Shown here: piece after piece, positions 1 through 10,320 of the stretch
Position numbering within the stretch: the first letter of the stretch is position 1
Layout: the number at the start of each line of letters is the position of its first letter
DNA from: Chitinophagaceae bacterium UBA7600
Lineage (GTDB): Bacteria; Bacteroidota; Bacteroidia; Chitinophagales; Chitinophagaceae
Length of the DNA stretch: 64,000 nucleotides
Assembly (NCBI GenBank): GCA_002478885.1
Contig: DLKC01000084.1
Span: forward strand, 1-64,000
Direction of reading: 5' to 3'
Translations under genes and position numbers: made by a program
Notes under the pieces: generated by a model
What the model was told of the DNA's origin: nothing
Database searches by the model: none
What the model saw: the letters and a program-made list of their open reading frames with translations, nothing else

Positions 1-1142
1 CGATTTTCAGGGGAGCTTACAACCGAAATAGAAAAACTTGCAGGTACCGAATCCTTTACTTCAAATAAAATTGAGTTGTGGCCTCCCGGCTGGTTATTTA
101 ATGTGTCAACACGCATGAAACCATTGATCGTGGATCGACTGTTATTGATAAAAATTTGTCGTTCGCAGAGGGGCTTATCATTTGCATCAAAAAGAGTAAC
201 CTGCAAAATACCGGGTCTGAAACTACCTACCGGTAGTATTCCGGAGATCGTTTCAGTTGTCTCAGGGTGTGCAGTCGCCCTGTATAAAATCAGGCCGTTC
301 ATTTGAGCAATTATTTTTATGTTTTTCCATTCTTGCGGAATGCTCTCCGTTCTTTGAATATGGAATTTCCGATCAAATATGCCAGGCTCAATAATCAGAC
401 TAATTCCCATTTCCTTTGCATCAGGAAGAGTTGCCCGCTGTGTTTTTCCTTCTATATCTTTCCACTCGGCTATATAACTTTCTCCTGGCAAGGGCACATA
501 GTAAAACTTGCCCATTCCATCATGGTCTGAATGAAATTCAGTCACAACCGATCCTGTTTTATCTTTTATTTCACCATCTATGCTTTGGGGCAATCCCAGC
601 CAGTTAACTGACTTAAAAGCGACAACACTTGCCTTATTAACGAGGGCGTTTCCTGATTCGGGCAGAAATTGAACGGTATTTTCTGATTGAACCGGAGCCC
701 TTTTGGCGATTTTTTTGGGTAAAGAAAAAACACCAAGGCTTTTTTGAAAGAAAAAAGCCGGGTCGAAGTTTCGCATCCATGTTGTGTAGCCAACAGCATA
801 AATGTTTGTTCCGGCGTAGGTTCCAGGTATATCAAAACTCCCGATTGAAAAACCATACGTGATAGGAGTAACTGTGGATGCGATAAACGTTCCACTGTCA
901 CTATACCAATCAACGTAAAAATTTTTTGACAGGGAATCGAGCCTGCCTGATGATGACAGGTAGGCTTTATAGAATATTGTTTGCCCGGTAAAATAATTGT
1001 TATTGTCGAACTGTATGTAAACATTTTCAACCGGGGCCAGCTCATAAAATTTCCGCAGCGCAGCATCCAATCGTTGCCCAAATATTACATTACAGGCAGT
1101 GACCGAAAGGCAGACAAAAAACAGTATTTTTTTAAGGAACAT
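1..1142 (-). CDS. MG2-domain-like secreted surface protein, 5' part only
   Basis: A frame without a stop runs from an ATG at 1142 on the minus strand to the window edge (380 codons), so only the N-terminal part is visible. The first 22 residues (MFLKKILFFVCLSV..., ending FGQ) look like a signal peptide. Next comes a segment around VYIQFDNNNYFTGQTIFYKA, which resembles the macroglobulin-like MG2 fold common in large secreted Bacteroidota proteins that often end in a TonB plug-like domain. The rest of the visible part is beta-rich and has no catalytic motif I recognise. Family assignment rests on this pattern alone. The C-terminal domains that would decide its role are outside the window. Confidence 0.8.
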   Translation of the reverse strand, partial: MFLKKILFFVCLSVTACNVIFGQRLDAALRKFYELAPVENVYIQFDNNNYFTGQTIFYKAYLSSSGRLDSLSKNFYVDWYSDSGTFIASTVTPITYGFSIGSFDIPGTYAGTNIYAVGYTTWMRNFDPAFFFQKSLGVFSLPKKIAKRAPVQSENTVQFLPESGNALVNKASVVAFKSVNWLGLPQSIDGEIKDKTGSVVTEFHSDHDGMGKFYYVPLPGESYIAEWKDIEGKTQRATLPDAKEMGISLIIEPGIFDRKFHIQRTESIPQEWKNIKIIAQMNGLILYRATAHPETTETISGILPVGSFRPGILQVTLFDANDKPLCERQIFINNSRSTINGFMRVDTLNNQPGGHNSILFEVKDSVPASFSISVVSSPEN

Positions 1143-1494
1143 AGAAGGGCAAGTGACGATGGTAGGTACAATATAAATATCCCGCCGGCAATTTAATTCA
1201 TTTATGATGGCAATGTGTTATTGCAATAGCAGTTTTTTTTGACCGTTTTGCACGTGTGGCAACCGGTGCTTGCTGGATTGGGTTATTCACAGCCGTTCGT
1301 CAATTGCTGAATGGCGAATCGTGAATGGATTTAGGAGATTTTGCCATTGCTCAGCTCTTATTTACAGTACAAGAGTGCGACGCAACGGAACTTGAGTAGC
1401 GTGATGACACCTGGTGCCTGAAAATCTTTTTTCTTCTTGTGCAGCAAAAGCATAATTATACCCGATATTTGACAGCAAGGGTAAATTTTTTTTT
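1143..1494. other. intergenic region between divergent surface-protein gene and ruvA
   Basis: This 352-bp gap separates two divergently transcribed genes, so it should hold both promoters. The one clear feature is a repeat core at 1367-1386. I saw no tRNA or hairpin terminator. An ATATTTG string about 25 bp before ruvA is close to, but not exactly, the Bacteroidota -7 box. Confidence 0.5.
1367..1386 (+). repeat. dispersed repeat core, single arm
   Basis: This is an exact copy of the 20-bp core GTACAAGAGTGCGACGCAAC. The downstream part (GATGACACCTGGTGCC near 1404) is a degenerate arm. No clear inverted partner lies upstream. Confidence 0.9.
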
Positions 1495-2082
1495 ATGATC
1501 GCATTTGTTCGAGGAAAATTTGCAAAGAAATCTCCCTCATTGGTAATTGTTGACGTAAATGGGGTAGGATATGAACTGCAGATTAGCCTGAATACTTACA
1601 CTTTTGTCAGCAATAAAGAGGAGGGCCAATTGCTTACTTATCTGCACATAACCGAGAATGGGCAGACGCTTTTTGGTTTTTTCGACCAGGAGGAAAAAGA
1701 CTTGTTTTTGCACCTGATAAGTGTGTCGGGCGTAGGCGCGTCAACTGCCAGGATGATGTTGAGCGGTCTAAGGCCGGAGGAAATAATAAAAGCCATAGTT
1801 CAGGGCAATACAAAACAACTGGAAAGCGTTAAGGGTATCGGCCGTAAAACCGGTGAGCGGCTTATTGTGGAATTAAGGGATAAACTGGGTAAAATAACCA
1901 TGGAAAACATTAGTGCCAGCGACGTAAATATACACTCTGCCGAGAAGGACGCAATTGCCGCTTTAACAGGCCTTGGAATAGCCAAGCCAATGGCAGAATC
2001 AGCGGTAAAAAAAGTTTCACAGTCTGCTAAAGAAATACTTTCTTTGGAAGAAATTATTAAACAAGCACTCAAAAACCTTTAA
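1495..2082 (+). CDS. ruvA: Holliday junction branch migration protein RuvA
   Basis: RuvA binds four-way DNA junctions as a tetramer and loads the RuvB motor during recombination and repair. The 195-residue length fits the family. The N-terminal OB-fold starts MIAFVRGKF, followed by DVNGVGYEL. Two helix-hairpin-helix motifs are visible, SVSGVGAST near residue 77 and SVKGIGRKTGERL near 112. The C-terminal third helical domain (DAIAALTGLGI...) is the RuvB-contacting part. The ATG at 1495 follows a T-rich stretch with no Shine-Dalgarno sequence, as is usual in this phylum. sprA begins 40 bp downstream on the same strand, an arrangement I recall from related genomes. Confidence 0.97.
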   Translation: MIAFVRGKFAKKSPSLVIVDVNGVGYELQISLNTYTFVSNKEEGQLLTYLHITENGQTLFGFFDQEEKDLFLHLISVSGVGASTARMMLSGLRPEEIIKAIVQGNTKQLESVKGIGRKTGERLIVELRDKLGKITMENISASDVNIHSAEKDAIAALTGLGIAKPMAESAVKKVSQSAKEILSLEEIIKQALKNL

Positions 2083-2122
2083 CCTATAGAATAGACTTCT
2101 ACTTAACCAGAGCTTTCTGAAA

Positions 2123-5100
2123 TTGACGCATTTTTTTCGTTTAATTGTAATCATCCTTTTTACTGTTTCAGGCAGCCTCTTTGTTGTAAGCGTAAAGGCT
2201 CAGAAAAAGGACAGCAAAAAAGATACTACAACACTGCATTATCCTCTAAAAGACCGCCGGGGCGACCGGTATAGCTGGCGGTATAATAATCCTTTTGACT
2301 TAACAGATACAAGCCTCATAAAACAAAATATTCAGTATGATCCTGTAACAAAGCAGTATTATATTGAAGAAAAGATCGGTGATATTGTTTACCGCAAACC
2401 TACTTACCTCTCCTTCGACGAATTTTATAAGCTTCAGACCGAGCAATCGGAGAAAGATTATTTCAATTCAAGGGCGAAAACTTTATATGACCTGAACCGG
2501 AAGATCAAGCGCCCTCCGCCGAGGGTTTACGACCAGCTGTTTGATCGCATTTTTGGTGTTGGGCCTAAAGGGCTTAAGGTTGATATTAAGCCAGAAGGAA
2601 ATGTAAATCTTACAGCCGGTTACCAGGGCCAGAACATTCAGAACCCTACGTTACCGGAAGCTGCCAGGAAAAACGGAGGTTTTGATTTTAAGGAAGATGC
2701 CAACATAAACGTAAACGGGAATATCGGTGACAAGTTAAAGTTGCCTATCAGTTACAACACGCAGGCCAACTTTGGTTTTGAAAACCAGCTAAAGCTCGAC
2801 TATAAGGGTCACGATGATGAAATAATTAAATCAGTTGAGGCCGGAAATATTTCCTTCCAGGCAAAGGGAACACTGATGGCGAGCGTGCAAAGTCTTTTTG
2901 GCGTGAAGACACAATTGCAGTTCGGCAAATTATTTATTACGGCTGCTATTGCCAACCAGAATTCTCAGCGACAGTCGATAACACTCGAAGGGGGCGGTTT
3001 AAATCAAACCATCAATAAGCGGATGGATGATTATGAAGAGAACAAGCACTTTTTGCTCGCTCAGTATTTTAGAAATAACTATAATAAAACCATGAAGAAC
3101 CTGCCGGTTGTGCAAACCCAGGTTCAGATATTAAGAATGGAGGTTTGGGTTACTAACCGCAATGGCGCTACTACCAATGTGAGAAGTATTGTTGGTCTGA
3201 TGGACCTGGCCGAGACACATCCATACAATGACACTGTTCATAGCTTAACATCGGGCGAGCTTCCTCAAAACGGTGCAAACGATCTTTATCCTTTTCTTGC
3301 GTCAAAAGATACACTGTCGAGAAACCCTTCCTACATCAATACCAGGCTGCTTCTGCGGGGCTTAAAGCCTGTAACAGATTTCGAGAAAACCTTTGCGCGC
3401 AAACTTGAGCCAAGCGAATTTTATTTTAACCCGCAAGTGGGTTTTTTATCATTAAACCAGCAATTGCAACCCGATGACGTACTGGCCGTCGCCTATCAGT
3501 ATACTTATAACGGAAAGGTTTACCAGGTCGGCGAATTTTCGCAGGACGTGACCGTTGATTCAACACAGGGTGTGCAGAAAGTTATATTCCTTAAATTGCT
3601 TAAAGCAACTTCTCAACGGCCGACGCTTCCCATATGGGGACTTATGATGAAAAACGTTTATTCTCTTGATGTAACCGGCATGCAGCGCGATGGATTTGCC
3701 ATGAACGTTTTATACCAGGAGCCGAGTGGCGGTTTGAAAAGATATCTACCGGAAACCAATGAAGCCTACTCCGGTAAACCTTTATTGACTATACTCAACG
3801 CTGATCGCCTTAATAATCGAAACGATCCATTTCCGGATGGTCAATATGATTATGTTGATAGCTTTACTGTTCTTTCGCAACAAGGCAAGATCATCTTTCC
3901 TGTACTTGAGCCGTTCGGCTCCTTTCTTGATACAACCGCTTTTAAAGGGGTTGATTCAGCTATAAAATCAAAGTATTTATACAATCAATTGTATGATTCC
4001 ATAAAAGCAATAGCGCAGACCTATGCTAACCTCGACAGGTTTTATATACAGGGCAAGATAAAAGGTAGTTCCTCTTCAGATATTTACCTTGGGGGATTTA
4101 ATATTCCACCAGGGTCGGTTAAGGTTACTGCCGGGGGGCAGCAATTACAGGAAAATGTTGATTATATAATCGATTATAACCTTGGAACATTAAAGGTAAT
4201 TAACCAGGCTATTCTTAACTCCGGGCTGCCGGTTAATGTTCAATATGAAAACAACGCCACTTATGGTATTCAGCAGCGGAGCTTTATGGGCTTGAGATTA
4301 GATTATCTCGCCAATAAGAAACTTACTGTGGGTGCTACCATGCAGCGACTAACAGAACGCCCCTATTTTACAAAAGTCAACTATGGGGAGGATCCAATTA
4401 ATAACAGGATGTATGGGGTGGACTTCAATTACCATTCTGAATTACCGGGATTAACAAGGCTACTAAATAAACTGCCTAACTATGAATCGAAGACCGTAAG
4501 TAATATCAATACATACGGAGAGGCGGCGCTAATGGATCCTGGACATCCAAGCCAAATAGGGAAAGGAAATAATGGATTAATATATATTGACGATTTTGAA
4601 GGCTCAACAAGCAGTATTGATCTTCGGTTTCCATTTGTAGCCTGGTCGCTTGCTTCAACGCCAAAAACATTTAAGGAATCTGACTCGCTGAATAGTCTTA
4701 TTTATGGTAAAAACAGGGCGAAAATTGCATGGTACAATATAGAACCCACGCTGCAGGACAAGGCGAGCCCAAATAATCCGTTGAAAAATAATTTAAAAGA
4801 ATTAAGTGATCCAAGGGTTAGAGCCGTTTACACAACCGAACTATTTCCTCAGCGAACAACAAATATAGTAGATGTACTTAATGCAACTTTTGATTTAGCC
4901 TATTATCCCACTGATCCAGGACCATACAATTTTACTTCAGATAAAGTTAATATAAACGACAAGGGTAAGCTTTCAGATCCAAAAAGCCGCTGGGGCGGTA
5001 TAATGAGAAGCATTGATCAAACTGATTTTGAAACCGGCAATATTGAATACATAGAATTTTGGGCGCAAGATCCTTTTCTGACAAACCCCAACAGCGGCGG

Positions 5101-8100
5101 AGGTAAATTAGTAGTCAATCTTGGAAATATCAGTGAAGACGTTTTAAAAGACGGGCAACGTTTTTATGAGAATGGCCTGAATACGCCGAACCAAGCAGCA
5201 GCGGTTGATACCTCAAGCGTTTGGGGCCGTGTACCGGTAAACCCGATACAAATAACACAGGCATTTAGCAATGATCCGGCAGACAGGCCTTATCAGGATG
5301 TTGGCTTTGACGGCAACAACGATGACACTGAAAGAATAAAAAGCGCTCCGTATTTGAACAGTCTTGCGACAAATTTCGGGACTGACAAAGACGTTTACAA
5401 GAATGCACAATCGGACCCCTCTCACGATAACTATAAATGGTACCGTGACGCGGCGTACGATGCAGCAGGTACTGGAATACTTGGACGCTATAAAGATTTC
5501 AACAATCCCCAGGGCAACTCGCCTGTGTCAACTGGCAATTCACCTTATTCTCCGGCTGCAACTTTATACCCCGACAACGAGGATCTTAATAGAGATAATA
5601 CGCTCAATGAAACTGAGGAGTATTATGAGTATGATATCAATTTGAAGAATAACATGAATGTGGGCGAGAATTATATCGTAGAGAAGAAGCTGATAACGCC
5701 CAGGCTTGCTGATGGAAGTGGAGGAGATCATCCTGAGTGGTGGTATCTTTTCCGGATACCAATAAAAGGGTATACCAGGAAAGAGGGCCAGATTCCCGAC
5801 TTTAAATCCATACGTTTTATCAGGATGTATATGACAGGCTTCGAGGATTCATTGGTAATGCGTTTTGCATCTTTGAACCTAGTACGAAACCAGTGGAGGA
5901 CATTTACTTATAAGTTAGATACCACCGGATCTTACACCATTGTCGATCCAGGTAAAATAAATGTTCAGGCGGTGAATATTGAGCAAAACAGTAAGCGCAC
6001 GCCTATTCCTTACAAAATCCCGCCCGGCATCGAAAGGGTGCAGTTGTTAGGAAATAATGGGGTTAATCTTTTGCAGAATGAACAATCTATGAGTTTAAAA
6101 CTCAGCAATCTGGCAAAAGGTGAATCTAGAGCTGTTTTTAAAACATTGAATCTTGACCTGCGGCAATTTGGGCAGATGTCTATGTTTATTCACGCCGAAT
6201 CAGTTGACTCATTGGCACAGCAACCTATTCAGGATAACGAAATGACCGCCGTTATAAGGATTGGACAGGATTTTTTGAATAATTACTACGAAATAAGAAT
6301 CCCTCTAAAAGTCACTCTTCCGAAAACAACGGCGACTGCTGCGGAGATATGGCCGGTCGAAAATAATCTCGATATAGTGTTAAATGATCTTGTGCAATTA
6401 AAACTGAGACGAAATACTGCTGGAAGCTCAATTAGTACTATTTACCGCGAATCACAAGGAAAAAATACCATCTCAGTATTGGGTAACCCAAATCTTGGCG
6501 AAGTTCAGGGGTTCCTGATCGGCATTGAAAATACCAACAAGAATTCGCCTGCCTATGCGGAGGTTTGGGTTAACGAACTGAGGCTGTCGAGGATAGATGA
6601 GAAAGGCGGATGGGCTGCGCTTGGCAGAGCGGATATTCAATTGGCTGATCTTGGTACTTTATCCATATCGGCCAACACCTATACGCAGGGCTTCGGCACT
6701 ATTGAACAACGTGCCAATGAAAGAGCAAGAGATAATATGTTGCAATTTGATGCAGCACTTACACTTGATCTTGGAAAGTTGATGCCTAAAAAAGCAGGTG
6801 CTACTATTCCGGTATATGCAAGTATAAATAAGACTTTACTTACGCCTGAATATGATCCTTATGATCTGGACGTAAAATATAAATACAAATTGTCAACAGG
6901 GGGCGATAAGAAGGATTCAATCAGAAATGTGGCCAGGGACGAAACCACCATTAAAACAATTAACTTCACAAACGTGCGCTTTGGCCAAACCGGTTCAAAG
7001 CCTAAGCTGTGGAGCCTTAGCAATTTTGATTTTACCTATTCCTTTACTCAATTCGAGCAAACGACTCCTTTAATCCTGCTTAATAAGGTGGCAAAACACA
7101 GGGCTGGCATGGGTTATACCTATTCAAGCAATTCGAAGTTTATTGAGCCGATGAAAAATATAAGGAACAAAAGCCCATGGCTTACCTGGTTGCGTGATTT
7201 TAATGTAAATCCGGTTCCCTCCTTATTGAGTTTCAGGGCAGATATCAACAGGCAGTTTGGCCGATTTACACCACGCATTGTAAATACTTTCGACAGCAAA
7301 GTTGAACGCGTTGATACCACTTACGATAAGTATTTCACTTTCGACAGGTATTATAATCTTCGTTGGGATCTGACACGGAGCCTGAACTTCGACTTTAGTG
7401 CTACTAATTTCGGTCGTGTGGATGAACCGTATGGGTTACTCAATACCAAATCGAAAAAAGACACCGTGCGAAGTAATTTTTTCAAAGGTGGCCGGCCTAC
7501 TTTGTATCAGCAAAGAGCGGTGTTTAGTTACAATGTACCCTTGGCAAAGCTTCCGGCCACCGACTGGATCAATATGCGGTATAGCTATACCACAACCTAT
7601 AATTGGATTGGCGCCAGCCAGCTTGCACGTGAACTCGGCAATATTGTTGAAAACAGTCAGCAGAATGCATTTAACACAGAGTTCGATTTTACGCGGTTGT
7701 ATTCAAAATCAAAATGGCTTGACAAAGCAATGCAGCCAAGGATCAGGGATGATGCTGAGGACAGCAGCGGCAACAACAATCTTGATCAGAACAGGCCTAA
7801 CGACACCACTATTGTTGTCAAGCCGCGTTCAGAGGTAGTAAAAGGTCTGTCAGGCAGTAAAAAGAAAGATGCACTGCGTAAATGGAGAAAACAAAAACGC
7901 CTTGCACGTAAACAAAAACGCGACAACAAGCAGATAGAAGGCCCGGGAGGTGCTGTAAAAGCAGCCGTTGGCGTGGTTACAATGGTTAAAAGAGTGTCGG
8001 TGAATTACAGCGCGAATTTCAACAGCCGGGTTCCGGGTTATACCGATAGTTCAAAGATTCTGGGGTCAAATTTCAAAAGTATGCAGCCCGGCCTCGATTA

Positions 8101-9376
8101 TGTTTTCGGCAAGCAGCCAGATACAGCGTGGCTTAACAAGAAAGCCGCCCAGGGTGTAATAACAAGAGACAGCAATTTTAACCTGCTTTACACTCAGGAT
8201 TTTGAACAGCGCATGAGCATCACTGCACAGTTGGAACCATTCAAAGAATTTGTAATCGATCTTAACCTCGATAAATCGTTTACCAAAAACTATTCTGAAT
8301 TATTTAAAGACACGCTTGGCCGGGGGGACTTCAATCACCTTAGCCCATTGGCAGGTGGCGGGTTCAGCGTTTCCTATATCAGTTTCCAAACACTGTTTAC
8401 AAAAACAAAGGCAACCGAAGTTTCGGAGACATTTAAAAAATTCCAGGATAGCAGGTTGTTGATCGCTCAAAGGCTATCGAAACTTAACCCGTATTACACC
8501 GGTGGAACATCTGCAGACGGCTTTCCGCTAGGCTATGGTCGCTATGCGCAAGACGTGCTTATACCTGCATTCCTTTCTGCGTACACTAACAAAGATCCAA
8601 ACAGTGTAAGTCTCATTAACCAGTCGAACCCGAACATTACATCAAATCCGTTTAGCGGTATAAAACCATTACCTAATTGGCGCGTAACTTTCACGGGTTT
8701 AACAAAAATACCGGCGGTTGCAGACGTGTTCAGTAATGTTACATTGTCGCATAGCTATAGCTCTACACTCAGTATGAACACATTTGCAAGTGCACTGCTT
8801 TATTACGACCCGTTCCATTATGGTGCGCCTGCATTTATTGATACCATCTCAGGCAACTACGTGCCGTTCTATCTTGTGCCTAACCTCACTATTCAGGAGC
8901 AGTTTGCGCCTTTGTTTGGCATCGATGTAACCACCACCAATCAAACCAGTTTAAGATTCGAATACAAGAAAAGCCGGCAGTTAAGCTTAAGCCTTATCGA
9001 TTACCAGTTGAGTGAAGTAAGAAGCACAGAATGGTCATTTGGTGGAAGCCTTCGCCAGCGTGGGGTGCATTTGCCATTCAAGTTCCCATTTGTAAAAGAA
9101 ACCGAAGCGGGTAACGATATCAACTTCAATCTCGACCTTTCCATGCGCGACGATGTGCAAAGCAACAGCCGCCTCGATCAGGCAAATGCTTATGGAACCG
9201 GTGGACAGAAAGTCACCGTAATTCAGCCGTCGATCGATATGGTGTTAAGCAATCGGGTAAACTTGAAACTATATTTCGATCAGCAGCGCGTAAAACCATA
9301 CATATCTACATCGGCGCCGGTTACCAGTACAAGAGCGGGTTTGCAGATTCGTATTTCACTTGCACCAAATCCATAA
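2123..9376 (+). CDS. sprA: SprA, type IX secretion outer-membrane translocon
   Basis: SprA (Sov in Porphyromonas) forms the very large beta-barrel through which type IX secretion substrates leave the periplasm, and it is needed for gliding in motile relatives. The 2417-residue length is typical. The product starts with a signal peptide of about 26 residues ending VKAQ. It contains the family's repeated blocks, such as NVNLTAGYQGQ, a YIDDFEGS segment, and AEVWVNELRLS. It ends in a beta strand (LQIRISLAPNP). The only in-frame start compatible with the signal peptide is TTG at 2123, since no in-frame ATG was found upstream. A basic Lys/Arg-rich stretch (near residues 1910-1940) is typical of an extracellular or periplasmic loop. 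A Plug-like partner is encoded at 60022. Confidence 0.96.
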   Translation: MTHFFRLIVIILFTVSGSLFVVSVKAQKKDSKKDTTTLHYPLKDRRGDRYSWRYNNPFDLTDTSLIKQNIQYDPVTKQYYIEEKIGDIVYRKPTYLSFDEFYKLQTEQSEKDYFNSRAKTLYDLNRKIKRPPPRVYDQLFDRIFGVGPKGLKVDIKPEGNVNLTAGYQGQNIQNPTLPEAARKNGGFDFKEDANINVNGNIGDKLKLPISYNTQANFGFENQLKLDYKGHDDEIIKSVEAGNISFQAKGTLMASVQSLFGVKTQLQFGKLFITAAIANQNSQRQSITLEGGGLNQTINKRMDDYEENKHFLLAQYFRNNYNKTMKNLPVVQTQVQILRMEVWVTNRNGATTNVRSIVGLMDLAETHPYNDTVHSLTSGELPQNGANDLYPFLASKDTLSRNPSYINTRLLLRGLKPVTDFEKTFARKLEPSEFYFNPQVGFLSLNQQLQPDDVLAVAYQYTYNGKVYQVGEFSQDVTVDSTQGVQKVIFLKLLKATSQRPTLPIWGLMMKNVYSLDVTGMQRDGFAMNVLYQEPSGGLKRYLPETNEAYSGKPLLTILNADRLNNRNDPFPDGQYDYVDSFTVLSQQGKIIFPVLEPFGSFLDTTAFKGVDSAIKSKYLYNQLYDSIKAIAQTYANLDRFYIQGKIKGSSSSDIYLGGFNIPPGSVKVTAGGQQLQENVDYIIDYNLGTLKVINQAILNSGLPVNVQYENNATYGIQQRSFMGLRLDYLANKKLTVGATMQRLTERPYFTKVNYGEDPINNRMYGVDFNYHSELPGLTRLLNKLPNYESKTVSNINTYGEAALMDPGHPSQIGKGNNGLIYIDDFEGSTSSIDLRFPFVAWSLASTPKTFKESDSLNSLIYGKNRAKIAWYNIEPTLQDKASPNNPLKNNLKELSDPRVRAVYTTELFPQRTTNIVDVLNATFDLAYYPTDPGPYNFTSDKVNINDKGKLSDPKSRWGGIMRSIDQTDFETGNIEYIEFWAQDPFLTNPNSGGGKLVVNLGNISEDVLKDGQRFYENGLNTPNQAAAVDTSSVWGRVPVNPIQITQAFSNDPADRPYQDVGFDGNNDDTERIKSAPYLNSLATNFGTDKDVYKNAQSDPSHDNYKWYRDAAYDAAGTGILGRYKDFNNPQGNSPVSTGNSPYSPAATLYPDNEDLNRDNTLNETEEYYEYDINLKNNMNVGENYIVEKKLITPRLADGSGGDHPEWWYLFRIPIKGYTRKEGQIPDFKSIRFIRMYMTGFEDSLVMRFASLNLVRNQWRTFTYKLDTTGSYTIVDPGKINVQAVNIEQNSKRTPIPYKIPPGIERVQLLGNNGVNLLQNEQSMSLKLSNLAKGESRAVFKTLNLDLRQFGQMSMFIHAESVDSLAQQPIQDNEMTAVIRIGQDFLNNYYEIRIPLKVTLPKTTATAAEIWPVENNLDIVLNDLVQLKLRRNTAGSSISTIYRESQGKNTISVLGNPNLGEVQGFLIGIENTNKNSPAYAEVWVNELRLSRIDEKGGWAALGRADIQLADLGTLSISANTYTQGFGTIEQRANERARDNMLQFDAALTLDLGKLMPKKAGATIPVYASINKTLLTPEYDPYDLDVKYKYKLSTGGDKKDSIRNVARDETTIKTINFTNVRFGQTGSKPKLWSLSNFDFTYSFTQFEQTTPLILLNKVAKHRAGMGYTYSSNSKFIEPMKNIRNKSPWLTWLRDFNVNPVPSLLSFRADINRQFGRFTPRIVNTFDSKVERVDTTYDKYFTFDRYYNLRWDLTRSLNFDFSATNFGRVDEPYGLLNTKSKKDTVRSNFFKGGRPTLYQQRAVFSYNVPLAKLPATDWINMRYSYTTTYNWIGASQLARELGNIVENSQQNAFNTEFDFTRLYSKSKWLDKAMQPRIRDDAEDSSGNNNLDQNRPNDTTIVVKPRSEVVKGLSGSKKKDALRKWRKQKRLARKQKRDNKQIEGPGGAVKAAVGVVTMVKRVSVNYSANFNSRVPGYTDSSKILGSNFKSMQPGLDYVFGKQPDTAWLNKKAAQGVITRDSNFNLLYTQDFEQRMSITAQLEPFKEFVIDLNLDKSFTKNYSELFKDTLGRGDFNHLSPLAGGGFSVSYISFQTLFTKTKATEVSETFKKFQDSRLLIAQRLSKLNPYYTGGTSADGFPLGYGRYAQDVLIPAFLSAYTNKDPNSVSLINQSNPNITSNPFSGIKPLPNWRVTFTGLTKIPAVADVFSNVTLSHSYSSTLSMNTFASALLYYDPFHYGAPAFIDTISGNYVPFYLVPNLTIQEQFAPLFGIDVTTTNQTSLRFEYKKSRQLSLSLIDYQLSEVRSTEWSFGGSLRQRGVHLPFKFPFVKETEAGNDINFNLDLSMRDDVQSNSRLDQANAYGTGGQKVTVIQPSIDMVLSNRVNLKLYFDQQRVKPYISTSAPVTSTRAGLQIRISLAPNP

Positions 9377-9402
9377 AACTTTCTGTTAAGAATTTTTTGT
9401 CG

Positions 9403-9598
9403 CCGGCTTTTATTGCCAATGGCATCATCGTTGCGTCGCACACTTGTGCTGCAAATCATTGCGCGGCTATTAAGATTTTTGCCAATGATTCACCAGGTAA
9501 GCAGTCGAAGAAACGGTTAAACAAGTATATTGCTGCATAAAGAATCAAACGTACAAGAGTGCGACGCAACAAAAGCAACATAGTATTGATATGCCGGG
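9403..9598. repeat. paired inverted-repeat element between sprA and mbnP-like gene
   Basis: The left arm has its outer end CCGGCTTTTATTGCC at 9403 and its core at 9430-9449 (minus orientation). The right arm has an exact core at 9551-9570 (plus orientation) and ends GCCGGG near 9598. The arms enclose about 100 bp of unrelated sequence. The right arm overlaps the 5' end of the next reading frame. Confidence 0.88.
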
Positions 9599-10320
9599 TA
9601 CATAAAAGCATCGCTATAGCCAAAGCGCTTTTATGTTTTGCGTGCATGGTTCTTTCTGGTGCAACTTTTGCTCAACATTCGATTAGCATAAAATTTGAAA
9701 ATTATGCGGGCACAGAATTATTACACGTTCAGCAGACCTATATTAATGGAGCTGGCGAGCAGTTTACAGTGCGCAATTTCCGCTACTATATTTCGAACAT
9801 TGTTTTGAAAAATAAACTGCAGAGCGAAACTCATGAAGGGTATTTTCTTATTGACCAATCGGATGATGCTTCAAAGGAAATTATACTGCAAACAAATTTA
9901 GACAGTGTTTCTGCTATTCAATTCCTGCTTGGTGTTGATAGTTTAAGAAACGTTACCGGCGTTCAAACCGGAGCGCTCGACCCTGCGATGGATATGTATT
10001 GGACCTGGAATACGGGTTATGTAATGGCTAAACTCGAAGGCAGCTCAACAGGCGCTAATACGCCGAGGCACATCTTTAGTTATCATGTCGGCGGTTATAA
10101 AGAAGGCGAGCAAACTACAAGAAACATTAAACTTTCTTTCAATACGGTTGACTTTGTAAGGCCAAAAAAAATTATTTATATAAGCGCTGATATATTAAAA
10201 TGGTTTGATGGCAAAAACAAAATAAGCATTGCCGCAACACCGCTTTGTCATGAACCCGGGAAACTAGCGGTAATGCTTGCTGATAATTATGCTGCAATGT
10301 TTAGCATGCAAAAGGAATGA
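9586..10320 (+). CDS. MbnP-like copper-binding periplasmic protein
   Basis: The product resembles the MbnP family: a secreted beta-rich protein with the motif MYWTWNTGYV, then HIFSYHVGGY, and a C-terminal CHEPGKLA region. In characterised MbnP a tryptophan is oxidised to kynurenine by the di-haem partner MbnH and helps bind copper. The next gene overlaps by 4 bp (ATGA) and encodes such a partner, which supports the assignment. The frame is open from a GTG at 9559 that lies inside a repeat core. TTG at 9586 gives a shorter, conventional signal peptide (MICRVHKSIAIAKALL...FAQ) and is the start used here, but it is uncertain. No methanobactin precursor or biosynthesis gene was seen. Confidence 0.82.
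   Translation: MICRVHKSIAIAKALLCFACMVLSGATFAQHSISIKFENYAGTELLHVQQTYINGAGEQFTVRNFRYYISNIVLKNKLQSETHEGYFLIDQSDDASKEIILQTNLDSVSAIQFLLGVDSLRNVTGVQTGALDPAMDMYWTWNTGYVMAKLEGSSTGANTPRHIFSYHVGGYKEGEQTTRNIKLSFNTVDFVRPKKIIYISADILKWFDGKNKISIAATPLCHEPGKLAVMLADNYAAMFSMQKE

Noticed and set aside
578-1081. Minus-strand open frame of 167 codons
   Set aside because: It overlaps, in another phase, the longer frame 1-1142 that has a signal peptide and protein-like composition.
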